Position numbers and translations under genes: made by a program. Below, piece by piece: positions 9,597-16,774 of a DNA stretch of 19,334 nucleotides (position 1 is its first letter; the number at the start of each line of letters is the position of its first letter). Source of the stretch: Paraliomyxa sp041600735. Its GTDB lineage: Bacteria > Myxococcota_A > Polyangia > Nannocystales > Nannocystaceae. The stretch is taken from contig JBFIJN010000112.1 of the NCBI GenBank assembly GCA_041600735.1, positions 1 to 19,334 on the forward strand, read 5' to 3'. The notes under the pieces are model-generated. The model saw only the letters and a program-made list of their open reading frames with translations, searched no databases and was not told the origin of the DNA.

Positions 9597-11015
9597 ATGA
9601 TGCGCCGCTTCGAATTCTCCGATGACAAGTCCGCCAAGTTCTGGGAGGTCGACACGACGGGCACCGTCGTCCACACCCGCTGGGGTCGCATGGGCAGCGA
9701 CGGCCAGCGCACGATCAAGGACTGCGGCAGCGAGGCGAAGGCGAAGGCCGAGGTCGACAAGCAGATCCGCAGCAAGACCGGCAAGGGCTATGTAGAGGTC
9801 GGGGCGACGGCGCCTGCCGCTGCCGCGGCCACTACCACCGCCAAGCCGAGCGCCGCGGCCAAGCCGAGCGCTGCGAGCACGGCCCCGGTTGCGGCCAAGC
9901 CGAGCGCTGCGAGCACGGCACCCGCCGCTGCGAGCCCGCCCGCCAACGATCTACTCGACGGGCAGCAGACCACCGTCGCCGGCTCCGGCTCGAGCGTCTA
10001 CACGCTGCGCAATGCGGGCGGCGTGTACTCGTGCACGTGCCCGGCGTGGCGCAATCAGTCGGCCGCGATCGATCGACGCACGTGCAAGCACCTGCGTCGC
10101 TATCGGGGTGAGGCCGCCGAGGAAGCCCGCCTTGGCGCGCTGCCCGTGCGCGCGACCAGCTCGAGCGGTGGCTCGAGCGGTGGCTCGGGCAGTGGCTCGA
10201 GCGCGAGCGCACCACCGCTGCTGCTCGCTCACCGCTGGGAGCAGCAAGATCCGACCGGCTGGTGGCTGAGCGAGAAGCTCGACGGCGTGCGCGCCTACTG
10301 GGACGGCACCCGCTTCATCTCGCGGCTCGGCAATCAGTACGTCGCCCCGCCCTGGTTCGTCGCCGATCTGCCTCCGATCCCGCTCGATGGCGAGCTGTTC
10401 GCGGGCCGCGGCCGCTTTCAGCACGCCGTCTCGGTGGCGCGGCGCATCGACGCCGGCGAAGCCTGGCGCACGCTCGAGTTCGTGATCTTCGACGCACCCG
10501 CGCTCGACCTCGGCTTCGAGCAGCGCCTCGATCACCTCGCCGATCTGTTCGCCTCACGCACCTCCCCGCTGGCCCGCGTGCTGCCCCACCGCGCGTGCCT
10601 CGGTCACGACGATCTGAAGGCCGAGCTCGCGCGCATCGAGGCGCTCGGGGGCGAGGGCCTGATGCTGCGCCGCCCCGGCTCGCGCTACGAGGTCGGCCGC
10701 TCGGAGAGCTTGCTCAAGGTGAAGTCGTTCTTCGACACCGAGGCGCGGATCCTCGGCTACCAGCCGGGCACGGGGCGCCACAAGGGTCGCGTGGGCGCGC
10801 TCGAGCTCGAGCTCCCCAACGGCACCCGCTTCAAGGTGGGCACCGGCCTGTCCGACGCCGAGCGCGAGACCCCGCCGGCGATCGGCGAGGTGATCATCGT
10901 GCGCTACCAAGAGCTCACCGACGCCGGCGTGCCGCGCTTTCCCAGCTACGTGGGCCCGCGCACCGATGCGAGCTGGGACGCGCTCGTGGCCGCGGCCAAG
11001 CAAGCCGACGCGTGA
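9597..11015 (+). CDS. WGR - SWIM zinc finger - ATP-dependent DNA ligase fusion
   Basis: Multidomain protein of 472 residues predicted to seal DNA nicks using ATP. Residues 1-68 form a WGR domain (HTRWGRMGSDG at 26-36), a module also found in PARPs that binds DNA ends. An Ala/Lys/Pro/Ser linker with 12-residue repeats (about 80-118) follows. A SWIM-type zinc finger has C146-x-C148 and C163-x-H165. After a Gly/Ser linker (about 187-205) comes a compact ligase core: motif I SEKLDGVR with nucleophile K227, LDGELF (263-268), FVIFDA (295-300), EGLMLR (353-358) and motif V LLKVK (372-376). An OB-like region with RVGALE and a C-terminal FPSYVG follows. There are no LigD polymerase or phosphoesterase domains. 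The start is one of two adjacent ATGs (9597 or 9600). A role in break repair is inference. Confidence 0.92.
   Translation: MMRRFEFSDDKSAKFWEVDTTGTVVHTRWGRMGSDGQRTIKDCGSEAKAKAEVDKQIRSKTGKGYVEVGATAPAAAAATTTAKPSAAAKPSAASTAPVAAKPSAASTAPAAASPPANDLLDGQQTTVAGSGSSVYTLRNAGGVYSCTCPAWRNQSAAIDRRTCKHLRRYRGEAAEEARLGALPVRATSSSGGSSGGSGSGSSASAPPLLLAHRWEQQDPTGWWLSEKLDGVRAYWDGTRFISRLGNQYVAPPWFVADLPPIPLDGELFAGRGRFQHAVSVARRIDAGEAWRTLEFVIFDAPALDLGFEQRLDHLADLFASRTSPLARVLPHRACLGHDDLKAELARIEALGGEGLMLRRPGSRYEVGRSESLLKVKSFFDTEARILGYQPGTGRHKGRVGALELELPNGTRFKVGTGLSDAERETPPAIGEVIIVRYQELTDAGVPRFPSYVGPRTDASWDALVAAAKQADA
9855..9919. repeat. Tandem 36-bp repeat in the ligase linker
   Basis: A 29-bp sequence at 9855-9883 is repeated without mismatch at 9891-9919, giving a 36-bp period. 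It encodes AAKPSAASTAPV followed by AAKPSAASTAPA. The period is a multiple of three, so gain or loss of a unit would preserve the frame. Confidence 0.9.
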
Positions 11016-11040
11016 GCCCGCGCGAGGCGATCTCGCGGGC
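11016..11040 (+). terminator. GC-rich hairpin after the ligase gene
   Basis: GCCCGCGCGAG and CTCGCGGGC can pair with a 2-nt bulge and a short GCGAT loop, immediately after the ligase stop codon. No T-tract follows, so it may be a pause or mRNA-stability element rather than a true terminator. Confidence 0.35.
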
Positions 11041-11055
11041 CGTGGCGCGCGCTGC

Positions 11056-11061
11056 TAGGCT
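11056..11061 (+). promoter_or_regulatory. Candidate -10 element for a leaderless acetyltransferase mRNA
   Basis: TAGGCT ends six bases before the GTG start, with no ribosome binding site between. The spacing is what a leaderless transcript would need. It resembles the TAGACT upstream of the kinase gene. Confidence 0.25.
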
Positions 11062-11067
11062 CGCGCG

Positions 11068-11544
11068 GTGCAGGTTCAGCCACTCTCACCGGACCGCGAC
11101 GGGGCGGAGATCATGCAGTACTTGGCGCATCTGTACGCCGAGCTGTTCGGGGCCGAGGCCGTCCTCTCCGAGCCGGACGCCCGCCAGATCTTGGCCGAGT
11201 GGGAGGCCCAGGCGCGTGCCCACTGGGCGTTCCGTGCCATCGATGACGAGGGTCGAGTCGTCGCATTCTTCACCCTCGCCGAGTCGTTCGCGTTCTTCGC
11301 CCACGGGGCCTACGGGATCCTCAACGAGCTGTGGGTGAGCCCCAGCGCCCGCTCCCAGGGCGTTGGCAAGCAGGTGCTCGAGTACTGTGCCGAGTTTGGT
11401 CGCGCGCGAGGTTGGGTGCGCATCGACGTCTCGGCCCCGCCCATGGCCAAGTGGGATCGCACGTTCTCGTTCTACGAGAAGCACGGCTTCGTGTTCACCG
11501 GGCGCAAGCTCAAGTACCTCATGAGCGCACCTCAGACCCGCTGA
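11068..11544 (+). CDS. GNAT-family N-acetyltransferase
   Basis: Acetyl-CoA-dependent acetyltransferase of 158 residues, close to the usual single-domain length. The conserved acetyl-CoA pyrophosphate loop is seen as RSQGVGKQVL in motif A, preceded by a beta-strand ELWVSPSA. The C-terminal FYEKHGF is the usual motif B signature. The GTG at 11068 is preferred because the first strand (VQVQPL) lies before the next candidate ATG at 11113. The substrate cannot be told. It follows the ligase gene by 52 bp on the same strand, but a hairpin lies between, so co-transcription is uncertain. Its last 13 bases overlap the end of the convergent DUF924 gene. Confidence 0.85.
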   Translation: MQVQPLSPDRDGAEIMQYLAHLYAELFGAEAVLSEPDARQILAEWEAQARAHWAFRAIDDEGRVVAFFTLAESFAFFAHGAYGILNELWVSPSARSQGVGKQVLEYCAEFGRARGWVRIDVSAPPMAKWDRTFSFYEKHGFVFTGRKLKYLMSAPQTR

Positions 11545-12140
11545 AGGAAGTCGGACTCGCGCAGGAACGCGAGCTCCTCGGGCGTGGAGGCGCGGCCGAG
11601 CACCTCGTTGCGGTGAGGGTAGCGCCCGAAGCGGGCGACGAGGTCGTGGTGCTCCTGCGCGCTCTCGCGGTAGATCTTCAGGAACTCGAGCTGGGCGGGG
11701 GTCGCCTTGGCCTCGAGCTCTCGAGCGAGGGTCAGCGAGCACTGCTGGAGCGCGCGATTCTCCGCGTGCATCAGCGGAAGATAGATGTAGGGACGCGCCG
11801 TGGCGGGCAGGCGAAGGTCGCGCTGTTGCTGCATCCCCTCGAGCGCGGTCGCCAGCGCGAGCTCGTCGAGCGCATACGACCGCGCGTGTCCGCGGTGGAT
11901 GTTGCGGGGAAACTGGTCGATCAGCACGATGAACGCGAGCCAGCCCTCGTCGGTCTCGAGCCAGTCCCTCAGCCCGCCCGCGGCCGCCGCCTCCACGGCC
12001 GCGCCGAAGCGCTCGCGCACCTCTTGGTCGACCTCCTCGCCGCGGCGAAACCAAAAGTCCATCCGCTCGGTGAGGATCTCATCGAGGCGCGCCAGCTCGA
12101 CGAACCAGTAGTCGATCACGTCTCGGGGCTCGGTCGTCAT
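11532..12140 (-). CDS. DUF924 family protein
   Basis: Protein of 202 residues of the DUF924 family, which has an all-helical, TPR-like fold and no established biochemical role. Family signatures are IDQFPRNIHRG (74-84), PLMHAEN (122-128) and FGRYPHRNEVLGR (171-183) followed by STPEELAFL. Its ATG overlaps the aminotransferase stop as ATGA, so it is translationally coupled to the biosynthetic operon and is its last gene. Whether it contributes to the pathway or is a passenger cannot be told. Its stop lies inside the end of the convergent acetyltransferase gene, so there is no separate terminator. Confidence 0.9.
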   Translation of the reverse strand: MTTEPRDVIDYWFVELARLDEILTERMDFWFRRGEEVDQEVRERFGAAVEAAAAGGLRDWLETDEGWLAFIVLIDQFPRNIHRGHARSYALDELALATALEGMQQQRDLRLPATARPYIYLPLMHAENRALQQCSLTLARELEAKATPAQLEFLKIYRESAQEHHDLVARFGRYPHRNEVLGRASTPEELAFLRESDFLQRV

Positions 12141-13399
12141 CGTGGGCTCACCTCGTCGCTCGCGACCTGCGTGGCCACCGCTCGGAGCGTGTCTTCGAGG
12201 AACGCACGCTCCGCATCCGCGAGCAACACCGGCGGTACGATCTTGACCGTGGCCCCGGCCCATCCCCCACCAAACAGCAACAGGCCAGCGTCTCGCGCCC
12301 GCTCCACGAAGCGCTTGGCAATGGCGGGCGAGAGCCCGCTGGCGTCCTGGCAGTCGAAGGCCAGCAGCCCGCCCTGGACGCGGTATTCCGCGATGAACGC
12401 GAAGCGCTCGGCCAGCCCCGCGAGCGTGCGCCCGAGCGCCTCGCCCAGGCCCTGGGCCAGCTTCCACAGCTCGAGTCGCTCGACCTCCTCGATCACCGCG
12501 ACCGCGGCGGCGCTCGCCACTGCATTGCCGGTATAGGTCGAGGTCTGGATCCCGGCGGGGAGCGCATTGATGATGCTCGCCTCGCCCAGCACCGCAGAGA
12601 TCGGAAACCCGTTGCCGAGCGACTTGCCCACGATCAGCAGATCGGGCGCGTGCTTCAGCCCCTCGCAGTAGAAGCGACGACCGCAGCGGCCCATCCCGGT
12701 GTAGATCTCGTCGAGCACGACCAGCGTGCCGTGCTCGTGGCTGATCTCGATCATCGCATCGAGGAAGCCCTCGCCCGCGAACAGCACGCCCTCGGTGACC
12801 TGGATCGGCTCGACGATGACCGCCGCGGGTGAGGCTCCGGCCGCCGCCGCGCGCTCCAGCAGCGCTCGGAAGCCCTCCAGCGCCTGCTCGCACGCGGAGG
12901 CCGCGTCGGGCGTGCCCGCCTGCGGCAGCTCGGCGACCAAGACACTCGCGGCATCGACGGTGGAGTAGCGCCGGAACTCCTCGCGCCAGGTCAGCGGTAG
13001 CGAGCCCGCGCTCTTGCCGTGGTAGCCGTGACGAAAGGCCACCACCGAGCGGCGTCCGGTCGCCGCGCGGGCCACCTTGAGCGCAGACTCGACCGCCTCA
13101 GTGCCGATCACGGCCGGAAGCACGGCCGCGCGCTCGAACGGAGCGAGCGCGGCGAGCCGCTCCACCAGCTGCGCGCGAGCATCCGAGCCGAACTTGCAGC
13201 CCGTGTGCACCAGTCGATCGAGCTGCCGGTGGGCGGCCTCGATCACCGGAGGATACTGGTGACCCAGGGTGATCGCCCCGCTGCCCGCGGTGCCGTCGAA
13301 GTGAGCCCTTCCCTCCGCGTCGTACAGCCAGCATCCCTGGCCACGCACGAAGGTGGGGGTGTTGAACGAGCCGGTCGAGATCGCTTCCATGCTCCGCAT
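12137..13399 (-). CDS. Class III PLP-dependent aminotransferase
   Basis: Fold-type I aminotransferase of 420 residues, the usual class III length. It would transfer an amino group, typically a terminal (omega) amine, to or from an oxo acid or aldehyde. Seen are the cofactor-phosphate segment IGTEAVESALK (98-108), the Asp that contacts the PLP pyridine nitrogen in VVLDEIYTGMGR (D230), and the Schiff-base Lys in IVGKSLGNGFP (K259). TSTYTGN (286-292) matches the family's STFGGN loop. The N-terminal part is reminiscent of diaminobutyrate-2-oxoglutarate transaminases, but the substrate cannot be assigned. The ATG at 13399 overlaps the preceding stop (TGATG); an ATG three codons later is possible. 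In this operon it may supply an amino-acid or amine building block. Confidence 0.92.
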   Translation of the reverse strand: MRSMEAISTGSFNTPTFVRGQGCWLYDAEGRAHFDGTAGSGAITLGHQYPPVIEAAHRQLDRLVHTGCKFGSDARAQLVERLAALAPFERAAVLPAVIGTEAVESALKVARAATGRRSVVAFRHGYHGKSAGSLPLTWREEFRRYSTVDAASVLVAELPQAGTPDAASACEQALEGFRALLERAAAAGASPAAVIVEPIQVTEGVLFAGEGFLDAMIEISHEHGTLVVLDEIYTGMGRCGRRFYCEGLKHAPDLLIVGKSLGNGFPISAVLGEASIINALPAGIQTSTYTGNAVASAAAVAVIEEVERLELWKLAQGLGEALGRTLAGLAERFAFIAEYRVQGGLLAFDCQDASGLSPAIAKRFVERARDAGLLLFGGGWAGATVKIVPPVLLADAERAFLEDTLRAVATQVASDEVSPR

Positions 13400-14745
13400 C
13401 AGCCTTTCGTCGTCGTCGTCAGGGCCTCGATGAATTCACGTGGAGCGAGGGCTCCGCAGGCGTGGATCCTCGTGAGCACCGTGTGTAGCGTGTCCATGAA
13501 CGACCGCGCCGACGCCCGCGAGAGCACCGCGAGGCCATGGCTGAGGTTGAGTCGCAGCTCGGGGTGCTCGTCGGCGTCGAGGGTGACCGCGGTGCCCGGG
13601 TCGCCGCGCTCGATCACGCGACGCTCGCACTCCACCCAGCGCCCGCCCAGCGCGGCGAGCCGGCGCGTGAAGCTGGGACCGTTGAACACCACCGAGCTGG
13701 TGAACAGCGGCGCGCCGCTCGGCAGGCCGCTCCAGCGCTGAAGATCGAGCAGCGCGGTGTGCTGGTGCGGGCGCATGGCGATCGACTGCGCCCGCAGCCC
13801 GGCGAGCAGCGCCTGGATGCTGGAGTGCCCGTCGAGCTTCACCCGCAACGGCAGCGTGCTCATCAGCAATCCGACCACGTCGGGCGCCCGCTCCATGCCG
13901 CCGCGTCGGCAGCTGCGTACGTGGGCGAACACGAGATCGTGGGCGCCGGTGAGCGCCGCGAGGCACAAGCCCCAGCTGGCCTGGACGACGGTCGCCAGCG
14001 TGGCCCCCGAGCCCGCTGCGAGCACGCGCAGCCGCTCCGTCTCGGCGGCGGTCAGCTCGAGCCCGCAGCACACCAGCGCGTCGCCATCCTCCGGGGACGA
14101 GGTACCGGGGAACGCAGGCGTCGGCGGCAAGCCTTCGAAGAAGCTCCGCCACCACGCCTCGCTCGCGGCTCGCGTGCGGCGGTGATGGGCGCTCAGCCAC
14201 GCGGCATGGTCCGCCGCGCTCGGCATCGCGGGCAGCGCAGGATCGCCGCCGCCGACGAGCGCATCGTAGACGCGAAAGACATCACGCAGCACGACCTCGA
14301 TGCCACCGCCGTCGAGGAGGATGTGATGGAAGCTCCACACGAACGCGAAGCGCCGTGGACCGAGCTCGATCGCGAGCACGCGAGTGAGCGGCGCCTGGGC
14401 CAGGGTGAAGTCTCGCAGGCGCTCTTCCTCGCCCAGGCGTGCGAGCGCGGCGGTGAGCTCGTCGCCCTCGAGGTGGGAGAGGTCTTCGAAGCGCAGCTCG
14501 AGCTCCGCCCCGCTCACCCGCTGCTGCGCGGCCTTGGGCCGCCCCTGCCACGCGATCTGGCTGCGCAGCGCCGGATGAGCCTGCATCACCGCGCGCCACG
14601 CCTCCGCGAAGCTCGTGCGATCGAGTGCCTCACGGCTCTCGCCCTCGACCACCTCCACGAACAGCCCGCGCCGCGGTGACATCAGCGCGGTCAGCAGGAT
14701 CGCCTCCTGGTTTGGCGTGAGCGCGTGCTCGGCCTCGACGGTCAT
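13399..14745 (-). CDS. Free-standing NRPS condensation domain protein
   Basis: Single condensation domain of 448 residues with no adenylation or carrier domain attached. The active-site motif HHILLDG (140-146) is intact, including the second His and the structural Asp. Other family signatures are HPALRSQI (57-64), FTLAQAPLTRV (113-123) and VGLLMSTLPLRV. It would catalyse amide or ester formation between a carrier-bound acyl group and a second carrier-bound or free nucleophile. It lies downstream of an NRPS that already ends in a thioesterase, so it must work in trans. Its ATG overlaps the preceding stop (ATGA), and its own TGA overlaps the aminotransferase start. Substrate and subtype cannot be read reliably. 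Confidence 0.92.
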   Translation of the reverse strand: MTVEAEHALTPNQEAILLTALMSPRRGLFVEVVEGESREALDRTSFAEAWRAVMQAHPALRSQIAWQGRPKAAQQRVSGAELELRFEDLSHLEGDELTAALARLGEEERLRDFTLAQAPLTRVLAIELGPRRFAFVWSFHHILLDGGGIEVVLRDVFRVYDALVGGGDPALPAMPSAADHAAWLSAHHRRTRAASEAWWRSFFEGLPPTPAFPGTSSPEDGDALVCCGLELTAAETERLRVLAAGSGATLATVVQASWGLCLAALTGAHDLVFAHVRSCRRGGMERAPDVVGLLMSTLPLRVKLDGHSSIQALLAGLRAQSIAMRPHQHTALLDLQRWSGLPSGAPLFTSSVVFNGPSFTRRLAALGGRWVECERRVIERGDPGTAVTLDADEHPELRLNLSHGLAVLSRASARSFMDTLHTVLTRIHACGALAPREFIEALTTTTKG

Positions 14746-16097
14746 GGGTTGGCCCCCAGCGCGATCTCGTGGCCCAGCGCGCGCAGCTGCTCGGGAAACC
14801 CGGGAAACGAGGTCACGAAGCAGCCGCCGTGCTCGATCTCGGTGCGCCCCTCGAGGCGCAGCCCCAGCACCGCCGCGGCCATGGCGATGCGGTGGTCCTC
14901 GAACGAGGGCACTCGTGCGGCGCGCAGCGGGGCCCCGCCGTCGACGAAGATCGACGCGCCCTCGACCTCGACCCGGGCACCGAACGCTTGCAGCATCGCC
15001 TGCGTCGTCCGCAGGCGATCGGTCTCCTTGAAGCGCAGCTCCTGCGCGCGGTGGATCGCGGAGCGGCCGGGGATGCACGCGGCCACGGCACACGCGAGCG
15101 GCACCTCGTCGAGCATCGCGTGGAGCAGGAAGTCGTCGTCGACCACGAGCGGCCGCATGCCCTCGATCCCCGCCTCCACCACCAGCTCGCCCACGGGCTC
15201 GCCGTAGCGCTCCTCGATGCCCTCGTAGCGGATGCCGGCCCCGGCCTCGCGCAGCAGCTCGAACAAGCCCGTGCGGGTGGGATTGAGGCCCAGTCGCGGG
15301 AGCCGCAGCGTGCCGCGACCCGTCAGCAGGTGCGCGGCGACCAAGAACGCAGCCAGCGAAGGATCCCCGGGGATCACCACGCGAGGGCGCGCCGCCAGCG
15401 TGCCGCCCTCGATCGTGAGCTCGAGCTCGCGCCGGCTGATCTCGATGCCGTGATAGGCGAGCGCGCGACAGGTGTGATCGCGTGACTCCACCGGATAGGC
15501 GATCTGCACCCGCGCTCCGCTGACCGCCGCCGCCAACACCACCGCGCTGCGGCACTGCGCGCTCCCGACCTTCAGCCGCACGCTCCCCGCTTGGATCACG
15601 CTCGGCTCCACGCGAATGGGGAGGCAGCCGTCTTGGCCGAGGTACTCGAGCTTGGCCCCGAGCGTGCGCAGCGGATCGACGATCCAGTCCATGGGTCGGC
15701 GGCGCAAGGTCGCATCTCCGTCGACGATCGCGCTGCGACCCGCGCCCGCGAGCATCCCGATCAGCAGGCGCGCCGCCGCGCTCGAGGGGCCCACCTGCAG
15801 GTGCGGGGTCTCGCTCGGCGGTGGACCCTCGTCCCAGCCCGACACGCGCAGCCCATCGCCCGCCGCCGCCGAGATCCGACAGCCCAGGCGCCGCAGCGGC
15901 TCGAGCAGGGCCGCCACCGCATAGCCGTGGTTGAGGCCGATCAGCTCGGTCGTGCCCGGGGTGAGCGCGGCGAGCAGCAGCGCGCGGTGAGAGATCGACT
16001 TGTCGCCCGGAACCTGGTGCGTGCCCCCAGTCCCGTGACTGCGCGCCACGACGAGATCCGTCGCCAGCGCGCGCTCGAGCTCGTCCTCGGTGATCAC
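14742..16097 (-). CDS. EPSP-synthase-like (AroA family) enzyme with altered PEP-binding loop
   Basis: Enolpyruvyl-transferase-family protein of 451 residues. EPSP synthase adds the enolpyruvyl group of PEP to shikimate-3-phosphate. Conserved here are PGDKSISHR (30-38), TLRRRPM (130-136), GSAQCRSA (178-185), ESRDHT (204-209), IPGDPSLAAF (242-251), LNPTRTG (271-277), LDE with catalytic Asp330, ELRFKETDR (353-361), DHRIAM (401-406) and SFPGF. The motif expected as GNxGTxxR reads GPSSAAAR (103-110), losing the Asn, Gly and Thr that hold PEP. The chain is full length and otherwise well conserved, so this looks like altered function rather than decay. The GTG start at 16097 has GGGGAG six bases upstream and overlaps the preceding stop. 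Placement inside an NRPS operon argues against a housekeeping aroA. Confidence 0.9.
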   Translation of the reverse strand: MITEDELERALATDLVVARSHGTGGTHQVPGDKSISHRALLLAALTPGTTELIGLNHGYAVAALLEPLRRLGCRISAAAGDGLRVSGWDEGPPPSETPHLQVGPSSAAARLLIGMLAGAGRSAIVDGDATLRRRPMDWIVDPLRTLGAKLEYLGQDGCLPIRVEPSVIQAGSVRLKVGSAQCRSAVVLAAAVSGARVQIAYPVESRDHTCRALAYHGIEISRRELELTIEGGTLAARPRVVIPGDPSLAAFLVAAHLLTGRGTLRLPRLGLNPTRTGLFELLREAGAGIRYEGIEERYGEPVGELVVEAGIEGMRPLVVDDDFLLHAMLDEVPLACAVAACIPGRSAIHRAQELRFKETDRLRTTQAMLQAFGARVEVEGASIFVDGGAPLRAARVPSFEDHRIAMAAAVLGLRLEGRTEIEHGGCFVTSFPGFPEQLRALGHEIALGANP

Positions 16098-16774
16098 GAG
16101 CCGCTCCCCGACTCGGCGAAGAGCGCCGCCAGCCGCTCTTGGTTGTGGTGCTCGATGTCGTCGGCCAGGCGCTCGTTGCCCTCGCCGCCGCGCTGCCGCA
16201 GCGCCGAGATCAACGCGGCAACGTCCTCGGTCAGCTTGTTCTGGTTGAGCTTGAAGCAGCCCTGCAGATCCTCGATCACCAGCTCGAGGCCCACGATCAT
16301 GCGGCGAAACTCCTGGTAGAGGTCCTCGGGGGCGCGCGCGAGCGTCCACGGGGCCCGGGGCGCGAAGCGGGCTTCCTGGTTCGCGATCAGTCGCTCGAGC
16401 TGCCGATCGAGCTCTTCGCCCGCGAGCCAGCGCAGCTTGCCGTAGGCATGCACCGCGCTGTAGCACCACGTGGGAAAGTGGATCGGGGTGACGTAGTCCT
16501 CGGGCGTGATGTACGAGTGCGGCCCCTGGAACACGACCATGATCTCGGCGCCCTCTTCGAGCTGCGAGAGCGGGTTGTTGCGGGCAAAGTGAGCCCGCAG
16601 CGCGCCCAGCGGGCCGCGCTCGCGATCCAGCACGAACGGGATGTGCACGCCGTGGATGGGCACGCCGTGGGTGCGCGCATCGAGGGTGGAGAGCAGCAGC
16701 CCGAATTCGTAGCGCTCGATCAGCGCGTGCTGATGCGCCAGCGTGGGCGCGGCATACTTGGGTGGGATGTACAT
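16094..16774 (-). CDS. PaiB-family FMN-binding protein
   Basis: Small split-barrel protein of 226 residues of the family named after Bacillus PaiB (FMN-binding negative transcriptional regulator). Signatures are MYIPPKY at the N-terminus, HIPFVLDRERGPLGALRAH (44-62), FQGPHSYITP (82-91), PTWCYSAVHAYG (101-112) and GCFKLNQNK (172-180). The barrel is expected to bind FMN or heme-like cofactors. No helix-turn-helix is visible, so a role as a flavin-dependent enzyme is at least as likely as regulation here. A charged helical tail (about 181-226) follows the usual end. Its ATG overlaps the acyl-CoA dehydrogenase stop (TGATG), and its stop overlaps the start of the EPSP-synthase-like gene. Confidence 0.88.
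   Translation of the reverse strand: MYIPPKYAAPTLAHQHALIERYEFGLLLSTLDARTHGVPIHGVHIPFVLDRERGPLGALRAHFARNNPLSQLEEGAEIMVVFQGPHSYITPEDYVTPIHFPTWCYSAVHAYGKLRWLAGEELDRQLERLIANQEARFAPRAPWTLARAPEDLYQEFRRMIVGLELVIEDLQGCFKLNQNKLTEDVAALISALRQRGGEGNERLADDIEHHNQERLAALFAESGSGS
16104..16109 (-). promoter_or_regulatory. Ribosome binding site deciding the GTG start of the EPSP-synthase-like gene
   Basis: GGGGAG on the minus strand lies six bases before the GTG at 16097. It is inside the 3' end of the PaiB-family gene. The frame stays open far upstream, so this site and the coupled GTGA junction fix the start. Confidence 0.6.

Noticed and set aside
14746..15555. Upstream extension of the condensation-domain frame
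   Set aside because: The extra sequence is a low-information Arg/Gly-rich shadow of the EPSP-synthase-like gene. The ATG at 14745 overlaps the preceding stop as ATGA.
14742..16097. Housekeeping aroA
   Set aside because: The PEP-binding motif is replaced and the gene is coupled inside an NRPS operon. I keep the family call but not the housekeeping function.
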